Of a DNA stretch of 64,000 nucleotides, positions 48,476 to 57,364 are shown piece after piece. Source of the stretch: JAQTNA01 sp043743785. Its GTDB lineage: Bacteria; Pseudomonadota; Gammaproteobacteria; Burkholderiales; Rhodocyclaceae. The DNA lies in the NCBI GenBank assembly GCA_043743785.1, contig JAYTVW010000015.1, forward strand, positions 1 to 64,000, given 5' to 3'. Below the pieces are notes generated by a model, which made no database searches, had not been told where the DNA came from, and saw only the letters and a list, made by a program, of their open reading frames with translations. Every line of letters begins with the position of its first letter. The first letter of the stretch is position 1. The translations under genes and the position numbers were made by a program.

Positions 48476-48540
48476 AGTCGCGCAGCGACTCTCAACGCTT
48501 CCCTCGCCCGCTTGCGGGAGAGGGATTGAGGGTGAGGGAG
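48476..48540 (+). repeat. GTCGC/CCCTC composite repeat
   Basis: AGTCGC-GCA-GCGACT hairpin, then CTCAACGCTTCCCTCGCCC, GGGAGAGGG and GAGGGTGAGGGAG. It lies in the gap between the hyfF-like and hyfG-like genes. It is the best-preserved copy of the family. Confidence 0.8.
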
Positions 48541-48587
48541 ACCGTCACGGCTTTCATGGTTGAGTCTGGTTTCCAAAGTCATGACGG

Positions 48588-50039
48588 TCATCCGATCAGC
48601 TTCGCCGCCTGGCGGTACCAGTCGGCCAGGTGGGGTGGAATCCACAGGCCCAGCACCAGCACCAGGCCCAGGTGGGCGAAGACGGGCAACAGGGCCGGCG
48701 GGTGGGGCAGCTTTTCCGCAGTGGATTCCCCATACACCATGGACTGCACCTTGCCGAAGATGGAAGCGAAGGCCACCGCCAGGGCCAGCAGCAGGAAGGG
48801 CGTGGCCCAGGGTTCCTGGCGCATGGCGGTGGTGAGGATGAGGAATTCGCTGGTGAACACGCCGAATGGCGGCATGCCCAGGATGGCCAGGGAGCCGAGC
48901 ATGAGGCCCCAGCCCACCGTGGGGCTGCGCCGGATGAGGCCGCTGATGTCAGCGATGACCTGGGTGCCGCTCTTCTGCACCGCGTGGCCTACGGCAAAGA
49001 AAATGGCTGACTTGGTCAGGCTATGCACCGTCATGTGCAAGAGTCCAGCGAAGTTCGCCAGGGGGCCGCCCATGCCGAAGGCGAAGGTGATGAGGCCCAT
49101 GTGCTCGATGGAGGAATAGCCGAAGAGGCGTTTCACGTCCTTCTGCCGGGACAGGAAGAAGGCCGCCACCACCACCGAGAGGAGGCCGAAGCCCATCATC
49201 AGGTTGCCGGCGAAGGGGGAATGCAGGGCGCCGTCCACCAGCACCTTGCAACGCAGGATGGCGTAGAGGGCCACGTTCAGCAAGAGGCCCGAGAGCACGG
49301 CGGACACCGGTGTGGGGCCTTCTGCGTGGGCGTCCGGCAACCAGTTGTGCAGGGGCACCAGGCCCACCTTGGTGCCGTAGCCCACCAGCAGGAAGACGAA
49401 GGCCAGGGACAGTACCGTGGGCTCCATCTGGCCCTTCACCGCGTCCAGGTGGGTCCACAGAAGCGCGTGGCCTTCCGTTCCCAGCAGCTTTTCGGCGGCG
49501 AAATACAGCAGGATGGTGCCAAACAGCGCCTGGGCAATGCCTACGCCGCAGAGGATGAAGTATTTCCAGGCCGCCTCGAGACTGGCGGCGGTGCGGTAGA
49601 GGGACACCAAGAGCACGGTGGTCAGGGTCGCCGCTTCCATGGCCACCCACAGAATGCCCATGTTGTTGGTGGTCAGCGCCAGCAGCATGGTGAACATGAA
49701 CAACTGGTACATGGAATGGTAAAGACGCAGACGGGCCGGGTTGAGCTTGCCCTTGTCGCACTCCACCGCCATGTAGGGGCGGGAAAAGAGGGCGGTGGTG
49801 AAGCCCACGAAGGCTGTCAGGCTTACCAGGAAGACATTCACAGGGTCCACGAAAAACCATTCGTTGCCGGTCTTGAAGGGGCCGGTCTGGGACACCTGCC
49901 AGGTCAGGCCGGCGGCGGCCAGCAGGGTGGCCAGGGAAAACACGGCGTTGATGTTCCGCGCCACCGGACGGTGTCCGAAGAGGCCCAGGACGAGGCCGCC
50001 GAGGAGGGGAATGGCGAGGAGGAGGGTGAGGAAGCTCAT
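48588..50039 (-). CDS. HyfF-like antiporter-type membrane subunit
   Basis: 483 residues with about 13 membrane helices, of the NuoL/M/N-MrpD family. The proton-channel core is visible as GTKVGLVPLHNWLPDAHAEG (key Lys and His) and LFGYSSIEHMGLI. It probably moves protons or sodium in the hydrogenase-4-like complex. Its ATG follows the C/T-rich arm of a heptad element and lacks a Shine-Dalgarno sequence. Confidence 0.92.
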   Translation of the reverse strand: MSFLTLLLAIPLLGGLVLGLFGHRPVARNINAVFSLATLLAAAGLTWQVSQTGPFKTGNEWFFVDPVNVFLVSLTAFVGFTTALFSRPYMAVECDKGKLNPARLRLYHSMYQLFMFTMLLALTTNNMGILWVAMEAATLTTVLLVSLYRTAASLEAAWKYFILCGVGIAQALFGTILLYFAAEKLLGTEGHALLWTHLDAVKGQMEPTVLSLAFVFLLVGYGTKVGLVPLHNWLPDAHAEGPTPVSAVLSGLLLNVALYAILRCKVLVDGALHSPFAGNLMMGFGLLSVVVAAFFLSRQKDVKRLFGYSSIEHMGLITFAFGMGGPLANFAGLLHMTVHSLTKSAIFFAVGHAVQKSGTQVIADISGLIRRSPTVGWGLMLGSLAILGMPPFGVFTSEFLILTTAMRQEPWATPFLLLALAVAFASIFGKVQSMVYGESTAEKLPHPPALLPVFAHLGLVLVLGLWIPPHLADWYRQAAKLIG

Positions 50040-50049
50040 GGGCGAAGTA

Positions 50050-50151
50050 AGGATTCAGAATTCAGGCGCCAGGATTCGGGGAAAGTCAGCACCGCCTCCG
50101 GCGGCGGAAGAGGGGCTGAATTCTGAATCCTGGTTCCTGAATCCTGCATTA
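50050..50151 (-). repeat. Heptad element between hyfE-like and hyfF-like genes (H10)
   Basis: Plus strand: GGATTCA, GAATTCA, GGCGCCA, GGATTCG (50051-50078), hairpin CCGCC-TCC-GGCGG (50092-50104), then GAATTCT, GAATCCT, GGTTCCT, GAATCCT (50118-50145), reaching the hyfE stop. The arms are largely complementary and fill the whole gap from stop to start. Confidence 0.9.
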
Positions 50152-50817
50152 TCAGTCCTGTTTCAGTTGTTCCATGTGGCCGATATCCAGGGAGTCGAAC
50201 TGTTCCCGGATCTGGAAGAAGAACACGCCCAGGATGACCATGCCCACCAGCACGTCCAGGGCGATGCCCAGTTCCACTACCATGGGCATGCCGTAGGTGG
50301 CGCTGGTGGCGGCGAAAAACAGGCCGTTCTCCATGGCCAGGAAGCCAACGACCTGGGGCACGGCCTTGCTGCGGGTGATCATCATGAAGAAGGCCAGCAT
50401 GACGGCGGCCAGGGCGATGCCCAGGGTCGAGCGGGTGATCGTGCCGGCCAGCTGGGAAATGGGCAGGGCCAGGTTGAAGGAGAAGATCACCAGCACGATG
50501 CCGATGAGCATGGTGGTGGGGATGTTGATGAGGGTTTCCACGTCCCACTTGATGTTCAGCCGGCGGATCAAGCGGTGCAGGATCCAGGGCAGCAGGAAGA
50601 CCTTGAGCACCAGGGTAATGCCGGCGGACCAGTAGAGGTGCTCCTTGCCCGTGGCGTAGGCCACCGTCAAGGTGGAGGCGCACAGCACGGCGCCCTGCAG
50701 GGCGAACAGGTTGATAAGAGTCAGGATGCGCCGCTGGGCCAGCATGGCGAAGGACAGCAAGAGCAGCACTGCGGCGAACAGGTTGATCAACTGGCCCGAC
50801 AGGGGCAGGTGGTTCAT
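50152..50817 (-). CDS. HyfE-like membrane subunit
   Basis: 221 residues, close to the usual HyfE length, with six or seven helices. The N-terminal NuoK-like part is LINLFALQGAVLCASTL. Family landmarks include ITLVLKVFLLPWILHRLI and VGFLAMENGLFFAATSATYGMP (membrane Glu), then VVELGIALDVLVG. The ATG at 50817 matches the family start. It belongs to the hydrogenase-4-like operon. Confidence 0.9.
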   Translation of the reverse strand: MNHLPLSGQLINLFAAVLLLLSFAMLAQRRILTLINLFALQGAVLCASTLTVAYATGKEHLYWSAGITLVLKVFLLPWILHRLIRRLNIKWDVETLINIPTTMLIGIVLVIFSFNLALPISQLAGTITRSTLGIALAAVMLAFFMMITRSKAVPQVVGFLAMENGLFFAATSATYGMPMVVELGIALDVLVGMVILGVFFFQIREQFDSLDIGHMEQLKQD

Positions 50818-50890
50818 TTGGGCACCCTTGCGCGGCGCGCCTTCCCGCCGGGCGGGAGCGAGCCTTCCTTGGAGCGGTCCGGCGAAAGGC

Positions 50891-51850
50891 TCATAAGCCT
50901 CTCTCCAGCAACAGGTGCACCAGCATGCCCAGCACCGCCAGCATGAAGGCGCCGCCGAGAAATTCCGGGGCACGGAAAATACGCATCTTGGCGTTCACGG
51001 TTTCGATGAGGGCCAGGGCGAAGCCGCCGATGAACAGCTTCAGCACCACCGAGGGAATGGCGATGAGGAGATTGCTGTAATCGGCGCTGGCCGGGATGCC
51101 CCAGGGGAAGAACAAGTCGATACCGAGGCAGGAATAGGCGTAGAGCTTCAGGGCCACTGAATACTCGATCAAGGCCAGGTGACGCCCGGAATACTCCAGG
51201 ATCATGGCCTCGTGGATCATGGTGAGTTCCAGGTGGGTCGTGGGGTTGTCCACCGGCACCCGGGCGTTCTCCGCGATGGACACCAGGGTGAAGGCCACGC
51301 CAGCAAAGGCCAGGCTGGGATAGATGGCGAATTCCTTGTGGGCCAGGGTTTCCACGATATGGGCCATGGAGGTGGACTGGCTGATCAGCGACGCCGTGAA
51401 GAACACCATCAGCAGGGCTGGTTCCGCCAGGAAGCCTACGAGCATTTCCCGCCGGCTGCCCAGGGTGCCGAAGCTGGTGCCCACGTCGAAGCCCGCCAGG
51501 GCCATGGCCATGCGGGCCAGGGCGAAGATACCCACCAGGGCGATGGCATCCGCCGCCGAGTCGAAGGGCAGGTCGGTGGACAGGGTCGGCACGATGGCGC
51601 AGGCCAGGGCCATGCAGGCGAAGACCACGTAGGGCACGGCGCGGAACAGGCTGGAGGCGTCATGCGCCAGCACCACGTCCTTGTGCAGCAGTTTGGCCAG
51701 GGTAAAAAAGGGCTGGGCCATGGAGGGCGCCCGCTTGTTCTGCATCCAGGCCCGGCACTGGGTGATCCAGCCCATGAGGAGCGGCGCCAGCACCAAGGCG
51801 GTGGCGAGTTGCAGGGCTTGCATGAGGAGGCCGTGGAGATTAACGTGCAT
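50891..51850 (-). CDS. HyfC-like (NuoH-type) membrane subunit
   Basis: 319 residues, the NuoH/HyfC fold with about eight helices. Landmarks are QPFFTLAKLLHKD, ARMAMALAGFDVGTSFG, RVPVDNPTTHLELTMIHEAMILEYSGR (the conserved acidic loop that contacts the peripheral arm) and ETVNAKMRIFRAPEFLGGAF. The start at 51850 gives the family N-terminus; a longer reading is not supported. It anchors the large and small subunits to the membrane part. Confidence 0.93.
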   Translation of the reverse strand: MHVNLHGLLMQALQLATALVLAPLLMGWITQCRAWMQNKRAPSMAQPFFTLAKLLHKDVVLAHDASSLFRAVPYVVFACMALACAIVPTLSTDLPFDSAADAIALVGIFALARMAMALAGFDVGTSFGTLGSRREMLVGFLAEPALLMVFFTASLISQSTSMAHIVETLAHKEFAIYPSLAFAGVAFTLVSIAENARVPVDNPTTHLELTMIHEAMILEYSGRHLALIEYSVALKLYAYSCLGIDLFFPWGIPASADYSNLLIAIPSVVLKLFIGGFALALIETVNAKMRIFRAPEFLGGAFMLAVLGMLVHLLLERGL

Positions 51851-51890
51851 GGCCCGGACTCCTTGCAAATTGAACGGATGTGGCTGTGTT

Positions 51891-52029
51891 TCCCTCACCC
51901 CCCCGCCCCCGCTTCGCGCCCACGGCAGGCACTGCATTGCCTGCCGGCTGCATGGGCGGAGAGCAGTGCTCTCCGAATTCCCCACGCAGCCCCGAAGGAG
52001 AGGGGAGCGTCGTGAGTCGCTTCGCGACT
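51891..52029 (-). repeat. GTCGC/CCCTC composite repeat, expanded copy
   Basis: On the minus strand: AGTCGC-GAA-GCGACT hairpin, CACGACGCTCCCCTCTCC, about 70 extra bases with their own palindromes (GGAGAGCAGTGCTCTCC), then GGGTGAGGGA. Between the hyfB-like and hyfC-like genes. Confidence 0.65.
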
Positions 52030-52045
52030 TGAGTGTACTGGGTAT

Positions 52046-54064
52046 TCATCGGCTGATCAGGAAAAGCAGGGTCAGCAGTGTGACGAAGCTGTACATGAGG
52101 TACACGGCGATGCGGCCCTGCTGCAGGCGGCACACCAGGCCAGCGACGAAATCCACGGCCCGGGCCACCGGCAGGTAGACCCAGAACCAGAGGGGATCTT
52201 CCACCTTGATGCGGTAGCGCGGATGGCGGTCGAAGGCCGAGGGCAGATCCCGGGTAATGCGGTAGAAGGGTTCGAAGACGTTGATGAGGGGCTGGGACAG
52301 GCCTTCTGCCGTATCTTGCATGCGGGCGTTCTGCAGCGGGAAGCCGCAATCCCAGGCCGGCGCCCGGCGCACCCGGCCGTGCCATAGGCGGCGCACGGCG
52401 ACGAAGGCGAGGGTCATGACTCCGGCGATGACGGCAAGGAACAACAGCGGGTTGAAGCTGGCCCGCTCCGGGCTGATGGGGGCGAGGAACCAGCCATGCT
52501 GGGCCACCTGGGCGCCCAGGCCTGCGTGCAGCAGCACTTGGGTGACGGCATCGATCTTGCCGATGACCCAGTTCGGCAGAATGCCCAGCAGGATGCAGAC
52601 GAGGCCCAGCCAGGCCAGGCCCATGCGCTCCCGTCGGCTGGCGTCATGGGCTTCGGCAAGTTTCGCTTCCCGGTGCTGGCCGAGGAAGACGATGCCGTAG
52701 AACTTCACCATGACATAGCCGGCCAGCGCACCCACCAGGGCCACGGCGGCGGCGGCCACTGGCACCAGCATGTTGATGTAGCCCTGGGGCAGGCCCGGAG
52801 TGAACAAAAAGCTTTGCAAGAGCAGCCATTCGGAGACGAAACCATTAAAGGGCGGCAGGCCGGCACTGGCCAGCACCCCCAGCAGGGCCAGCCAGCCCAC
52901 CCAGGGCATGGGCCGGATGAGGCCCCCCAGGGTGCCCAGGTTGCGGCTCTTGGTGGCGTGCAGCACGGAGCCGGTGCACAGGAACAACAGGCTCTTGAAG
53001 AAGGCGTGGTTGATGCAGTGATACAGGGTGGCGGTCAGGGCCAGGGCCGCCAGCATGGGCATGTGGAAGGCCTGGAAAGTGATGGACAGGCCCAGACCGA
53101 CGAAAATGATGCCCATGTTCTCGATGGAGGAATAGGCCAGGAGGCGCTTCATATCCGTCTGCACGGCGGCGAAGAACACGCCGAAGAGGGCGGTCATGAG
53201 GCCGAAGGCCAGCACCGTGATGCCCCACCACCACAGCTGCACGTGCAGCAGGTCGAAGCTGACCCGCAGGATGCCGTAGATGGCGGTCTTGAGCATGACG
53301 CCGCTCATCATGGCGGATACCGGCGAAGGTGCCGCCGGGTGGGCTTCCGGCAGCCAGGCATGCAGGGGCAAGAGGCCCGCCTTGGCGCCGAAGCCGAAGA
53401 GGGCCAGGAAGAAGGCTACGGAGGCCCACATGCCGGTGTGGGAGGCCCCGCGCATGGCGGCGAAGGTGTAGCCGGTGAGGCTGGCGCTGTCCTGGGGCAC
53501 GGCGGCCTGCAGCACGCCAAAGGACAAGAGGATGCCGATGGCGCCGATGTGGGCCAAGAGCAGGTAGAGGTAGCCGGCGCGGCGGATTTCCGGAATCTTG
53601 TGGTCCGAGGTGACCAGGAAGAAGGAGGACATGGCCATAGTTTCCCAGGCCACCATGAAGGTGTAGGCGTCGTCCGCCAGGATCACGAAGACCATGCTGG
53701 CCAGGAAGACGTGGTATTCGAGGCATTGCAGGCCCGGCGCCGTGCCCTCGCCTTGGCGGATGTAGCCGCAGATGTAGGTGCTGATGCCCGCAGTGGCGCC
53801 GCCCAGGATCAGGAGGAAGAAGGCGGAGAGGGCATCAAGGCGCAGGTGCACCGGCAGGTCCGGCAGGCCGATGGGCAGTTCCATGACCTGGGGAGGAGCG
53901 TTCAGGCTGATGAAGGCCGCCACGGCCAGCAGCAGGGCGGAAACGGCGCCCAGGGGATAGAGCAGGCCGGTGATGAAGCGGAAGTTCCGTTTCCGGGACA
54001 TGCCCGCCAGCCCGATCACCACCCATCCCAGCGCCAGGATGGCGATGATGTCAATCGGGAGCAT
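52046..54064 (-). CDS. HyfB-like antiporter-type membrane subunit
   Basis: 672 residues, the same length as I know for E. coli HyfB, with about 16 helices. The antiporter core is FGAKAGLLPLHAWLPEAHPAAPS and LLAYSSIENMGIIFVG; ETMAMSSFFLV carries the conserved Glu. First gene of the complex operon (B-C-E-F-G-toxin pair-I-acyP). The ATG at 54064 is chosen; a TTG at 54121 would add 19 residues. No HyfA/HyfH ferredoxin subunit, HyfD or maturation genes are in the window. Confidence 0.92.
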   Translation of the reverse strand: MLPIDIIAILALGWVVIGLAGMSRKRNFRFITGLLYPLGAVSALLLAVAAFISLNAPPQVMELPIGLPDLPVHLRLDALSAFFLLILGGATAGISTYICGYIRQGEGTAPGLQCLEYHVFLASMVFVILADDAYTFMVAWETMAMSSFFLVTSDHKIPEIRRAGYLYLLLAHIGAIGILLSFGVLQAAVPQDSASLTGYTFAAMRGASHTGMWASVAFFLALFGFGAKAGLLPLHAWLPEAHPAAPSPVSAMMSGVMLKTAIYGILRVSFDLLHVQLWWWGITVLAFGLMTALFGVFFAAVQTDMKRLLAYSSIENMGIIFVGLGLSITFQAFHMPMLAALALTATLYHCINHAFFKSLLFLCTGSVLHATKSRNLGTLGGLIRPMPWVGWLALLGVLASAGLPPFNGFVSEWLLLQSFLFTPGLPQGYINMLVPVAAAAVALVGALAGYVMVKFYGIVFLGQHREAKLAEAHDASRRERMGLAWLGLVCILLGILPNWVIGKIDAVTQVLLHAGLGAQVAQHGWFLAPISPERASFNPLLFLAVIAGVMTLAFVAVRRLWHGRVRRAPAWDCGFPLQNARMQDTAEGLSQPLINVFEPFYRITRDLPSAFDRHPRYRIKVEDPLWFWVYLPVARAVDFVAGLVCRLQQGRIAVYLMYSFVTLLTLLFLISR

Positions 54065-54237
54065 GCCGAAAAGCGTAGTCACATCCAGACGTCGGGTAAG
54101 GAACAGGGGCGAGACCGCCAATTATGACGTCTCCACCGCGAAGGGCAAGATTATCGCCGTCCAAGCTGACGAAAGGCTTACGGGAGGCTTACGGCAAGGT
54201 CTGGCAACGGCCGCGCTGCTAGCCGGGGCCGCATGGG

Positions 54238-54657
54238 TCAGCTCCCGGTGCTCGTCACCCAGTTCTCAAGTTGCAAGCCCGGAACGCGGATGAATTCCCG
54301 TTCGTTGTTGGTCACCAGCACCCAGCCCTCGGCACGGGCATGGGCGGAAAGCCAGAGATCATTGTTGCCGATGGGCTGGCCGGTCTTTTGCAGGCTGGCG
54401 CGAATCTGCCCGTAATGCTCTCCAGCCGCTTCCGGCAGGGGGAACACCGGGATAAGACTTTCCAGTTGCTGGATGCCTGCCACGGCTTTTTCCCGGGACT
54501 GGCTCTTTTCGGCGCCAAAGCGCAGTTCCCCCAGGGTGATGACCGACATGGCCAATTCGCTGGCGGCATGGTGGGCGAAGCGCTCCCGCACAGCGGGAGG
54601 GTTGTGCTTGGCAATGTAGATGCAGATATTGGTATCGAGCAGGTAACGCGTAGCCAT
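54238..54657 (-). CDS. vapC: VapC-type PIN toxin
   Basis: 139 residues: YLLDTNICIYI (Asp8), ITLGELRFGAEKS, IGNNDLWLSAHARA and LVTNNEREF are the four PIN acidic sites of tRNA-cleaving VapC (initiator tRNA is a known target of close relatives). The ATG overlaps the antitoxin stop by one base (TGATG). Confidence 0.93.
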   Translation of the reverse strand: MATRYLLDTNICIYIAKHNPPAVRERFAHHAASELAMSVITLGELRFGAEKSQSREKAVAGIQQLESLIPVFPLPEAAGEHYGQIRASLQKTGQPIGNNDLWLSAHARAEGWVLVTNNEREFIRVPGLQLENWVTSTGS

Positions 54658-54887
54658 CAGAACGCGTCCCTTTCCTGGGGGGGCGTGTCGTCCCGGCCGT
54701 CCGCCATGAAGTCCGCGGGCAGGCTGACCAGAGCGTCGAAAATGGCACTGGCATTGACCGGCACTTCCCGCAGGATGATTTCCTCGCCCCGGCGAAATAT
54801 CTCTACCCGCTCGGCGTTCAGCCGAAACTCCTTTGGCAGGCGCACAGCCTGACTGTTGCCGGACTGGAAAACGCGGGCGTAGCTCAT
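54657..54887 (-). CDS. vapB: VapB-type antitoxin
   Basis: 76 residues: the AbrB-type SpoVT fold is clear in ARVFQSGNSQAVRLPKEFR and VEIFRRGEEIILRE, with a C-terminal toxin-wrapping tail (ALVSLPADFMADGR). It forms an operon with vapC, probably repressed by the complex at the inverted repeat upstream (54907-54929). Confidence 0.93.
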   Translation of the reverse strand: MSYARVFQSGNSQAVRLPKEFRLNAERVEIFRRGEEIILREVPVNASAIFDALVSLPADFMADGRDDTPPQERDAF

Positions 54888-54906
54888 GGCAGGCTCCCAA
54901 AGAGGG

Positions 54907-54929
54907 TGTATAAACGCGAAGTATATACA
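54907..54929 (-). promoter_or_regulatory. Operator of vapBC
   Basis: Inverted repeat TGTATA - 11 bases - TATACA, located 20-42 bases before the vapB ATG and overlapping an AT-rich likely -10 region. Confidence 0.6.
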
Positions 54930-54997
54930 TCCTTGCGTTGCACGGAAATCCCCCCGCGCCAGACGCGAGGGGTTTCGAGCGGGCAGTGTGGGGCGGG

Positions 54998-57226
54998 CTA
55001 CTTGACCCGCATGCCCGGCTGGGCGCCGTCGTCGGGACTCAGGATGAAGAGGCCCGGGGTGTCGCCGCTTGCTGCCAGGACCATGCCTTCACTCATGCCG
55101 AACTTCATCTTGCGCGGCGCCAGGTTGGCCACCATGACCGTCATGCGGCCCACCAGGGTGGCCGGATCGTAGGCGGACTTGATGCCGGCGAAGACCTGAC
55201 GGGGCTTCTTCTCGCCGATGTCCAGTGTCAGCCGGAGGAGCTTGGCGGCGCCGTCCACGTGCTCCGCATTCACGATGCGGGCGATGCGCAGGTCGATCTT
55301 GGTGAAGTCGTCAATACTGATTTCCGGGGCCAGGGGGCCGCCGCAGAGTTCATCCATGGTGGATTCCATGGCGGCCTGGGTTTCGCCGGCCCGGGCCGCA
55401 TTCTGCTGGTGCTCGCCGTGACGCTGCTGGGATTCCGCCGTCTTGGTGGTCTGGGCGGCGGGAGTCGCTGCTTCCAGGGAATCCTTGTTGGCGTCGATGA
55501 GCGCATCCACCTGTTTCGGGTCGATGCGGGTCATGAGGTGCTTGTAGTCCCGGATTTCGTGGCCGGCGGGCAGGGGCGCCCAGGCGTCCTGCCAGTTCAG
55601 TGGGGCGATATTCAGGAAGGCTTCCACTTCCGCCGCCAGTTTGGGCAGCACAGGCTTCAGGTAGAGCGTCAGGTCGCGGAACAAGGTCAGGGCGGTGGAG
55701 CAGACTTCCTGCAGGCGTTCTTCCATGCCTTCCTGCTTGGCCAGTTCCCAGGGTTTTTGCTCCGCCACGTATTGGTTGGCCGTGTCGGCGAGGCGCATGA
55801 CTTCCCGTAGTGCCCGGGAGAAATCCCGGTCCTCATAGGACTTGGCGATTTCATTGCTCTGCCAGGCGGACTCAAAGGCGGCGGTGGCGTTGGCGTCCGT
55901 GGTGCCCAGCTTGCCGCCGAAGCGCTTGGTGATGAAGCCGGCGCAGCGGCTGGCGATGTTGATGAACTTGCCCACCAGGTCCGAATTCACCCGGGCGATG
56001 AAATCGTTCAGGTTCAGGTCGATATCCTCCATGCTGCCGTTCAACTTTGCCGCGTAGTAGTAGCGCAGCCACTCCGGGTTGAGGCCCTGGGCCAGGTAGC
56101 TCTCGGCGGTGATGAAAGTGCCGCGGCTCTTGGACATCTTGGCGCCATCCACCGTCAGGAAGCCATGGGCGAAGATGCGGTTGGGCACCCGGTAGCCGGC
56201 GTGTTCCAGCATGGCGGGCCAGAACAGGGCGTGGAAATAGAGAATGTCCTTGCCGATGAAATGCACCATTTCCGTGTCGACGGCGCCCTTGGCGTCGAGG
56301 AAATCCGCCTCATCCATGACTTTGCCGGCGGCGGAGAGCTTGCCCAGGTAGTTGCGGAAGCTGCCGAAATAGCCCACCGGCGCATCCAGCCAGACGTAGA
56401 AGAACTTGCCGGTCTTATGGCCGTTGTCGCCGGGAATCTCGAAGCCGAAGTAGGGGGCGTCCCGGGAAATGTCCCAGTCGGACAGGCGGTTCTCGCCCTC
56501 GGCTCCGAGCCATTCCTGCATCTTGTTGGCGGCTTCCGTCTGCAGTGTGCCTTCGCGGCGGGTGAATTCCCGCAGGAAGGCCTGGCAGCGCGGATCGGAC
56601 AGGCGGAAGAAATGGTGCTCGGAATCCTTCAGCACCGGCTGGGCGCCGGACACCGCCGAGTAGGGGTTCTTCAAATCCGACGGCGTGTAGGCGGCGCCGC
56701 AGGATTCGCAGTTGTCGCCGTACTGATCCTTGGCCCCGCACTTTGGACATTCGCCCTTGATGAAGCGGTCCGGCAGGAACATTTCCTTTACCGGGTCGTA
56801 GTACTGCTCAATGGAGCGCACCTCGATGAGGCCGGCGCCATTCAGCTTCTTATAGATGTCCTCGCAGAACCAGCGGTTCTCTTCGGAGTCGGTCTGGTGG
56901 TAGTTGTCGAAGCCCACCAGGAAGCCGCCCAGTTCGCTTTTTCCCGCGCGCCAGGCGGCGTGGGTCTCCAATCCGCCGAAAAAGTCCCGGGTGTGTTCCT
57001 GCAGCACCCGATCCACCAGGGCACGGGGTGTGATGCCTTCCTTCTCGGCCCGCAGCATAATAGGGGTGCCGTGCTGGTCGTCCGCCCCCACGTAATGAAC
57101 CTCGTGGCCGTTCATGCGCTGGAAGCGCACCCAGATGTCGGTCTGGATGTATTCCACCAGGTGGCCGAGGTGAATGGCGCCGTTGGCGTAGGGCAGGGCG
57201 CTGGTGACGAGGATCTTGCGGGTCAT
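54998..57226 (-). CDS. metG: Methionyl-tRNA synthetase
   Basis: 742 residues. Class I synthetase with HLGH (19-22), the zinc domain (CPKCGAKDQYGDNCESCGAAY-like, two Cys pairs near 156-175), KMSKS (363-367) and the anticodon-binding helical domain. A long, polar, Gln/Ala-rich linker (about 585-630) joins the C-terminal EMAP/Trbp111-type tRNA-binding and dimer domain (FTKIDLRIARIVNAE to the end). Divergent from mrp. Confidence 0.97.
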   Translation of the reverse strand: MTRKILVTSALPYANGAIHLGHLVEYIQTDIWVRFQRMNGHEVHYVGADDQHGTPIMLRAEKEGITPRALVDRVLQEHTRDFFGGLETHAAWRAGKSELGGFLVGFDNYHQTDSEENRWFCEDIYKKLNGAGLIEVRSIEQYYDPVKEMFLPDRFIKGECPKCGAKDQYGDNCESCGAAYTPSDLKNPYSAVSGAQPVLKDSEHHFFRLSDPRCQAFLREFTRREGTLQTEAANKMQEWLGAEGENRLSDWDISRDAPYFGFEIPGDNGHKTGKFFYVWLDAPVGYFGSFRNYLGKLSAAGKVMDEADFLDAKGAVDTEMVHFIGKDILYFHALFWPAMLEHAGYRVPNRIFAHGFLTVDGAKMSKSRGTFITAESYLAQGLNPEWLRYYYAAKLNGSMEDIDLNLNDFIARVNSDLVGKFINIASRCAGFITKRFGGKLGTTDANATAAFESAWQSNEIAKSYEDRDFSRALREVMRLADTANQYVAEQKPWELAKQEGMEERLQEVCSTALTLFRDLTLYLKPVLPKLAAEVEAFLNIAPLNWQDAWAPLPAGHEIRDYKHLMTRIDPKQVDALIDANKDSLEAATPAAQTTKTAESQQRHGEHQQNAARAGETQAAMESTMDELCGGPLAPEISIDDFTKIDLRIARIVNAEHVDGAAKLLRLTLDIGEKKPRQVFAGIKSAYDPATLVGRMTVMVANLAPRKMKFGMSEGMVLAASGDTPGLFILSPDDGAQPGMRVK

Positions 57227-57364
57227 GGAAGAGGGCCGGGAGCTTTCACTAAAGGCCGCATTCTAACAAATTGCTTGTGTCTAGCCCGTCTGGGGGGCAG
57301 GTGATCCTCTTCGACTTGCGCTAGACTCTCGCGTTCCCCAATCAAAACCACCGCTGGAGTAGAA

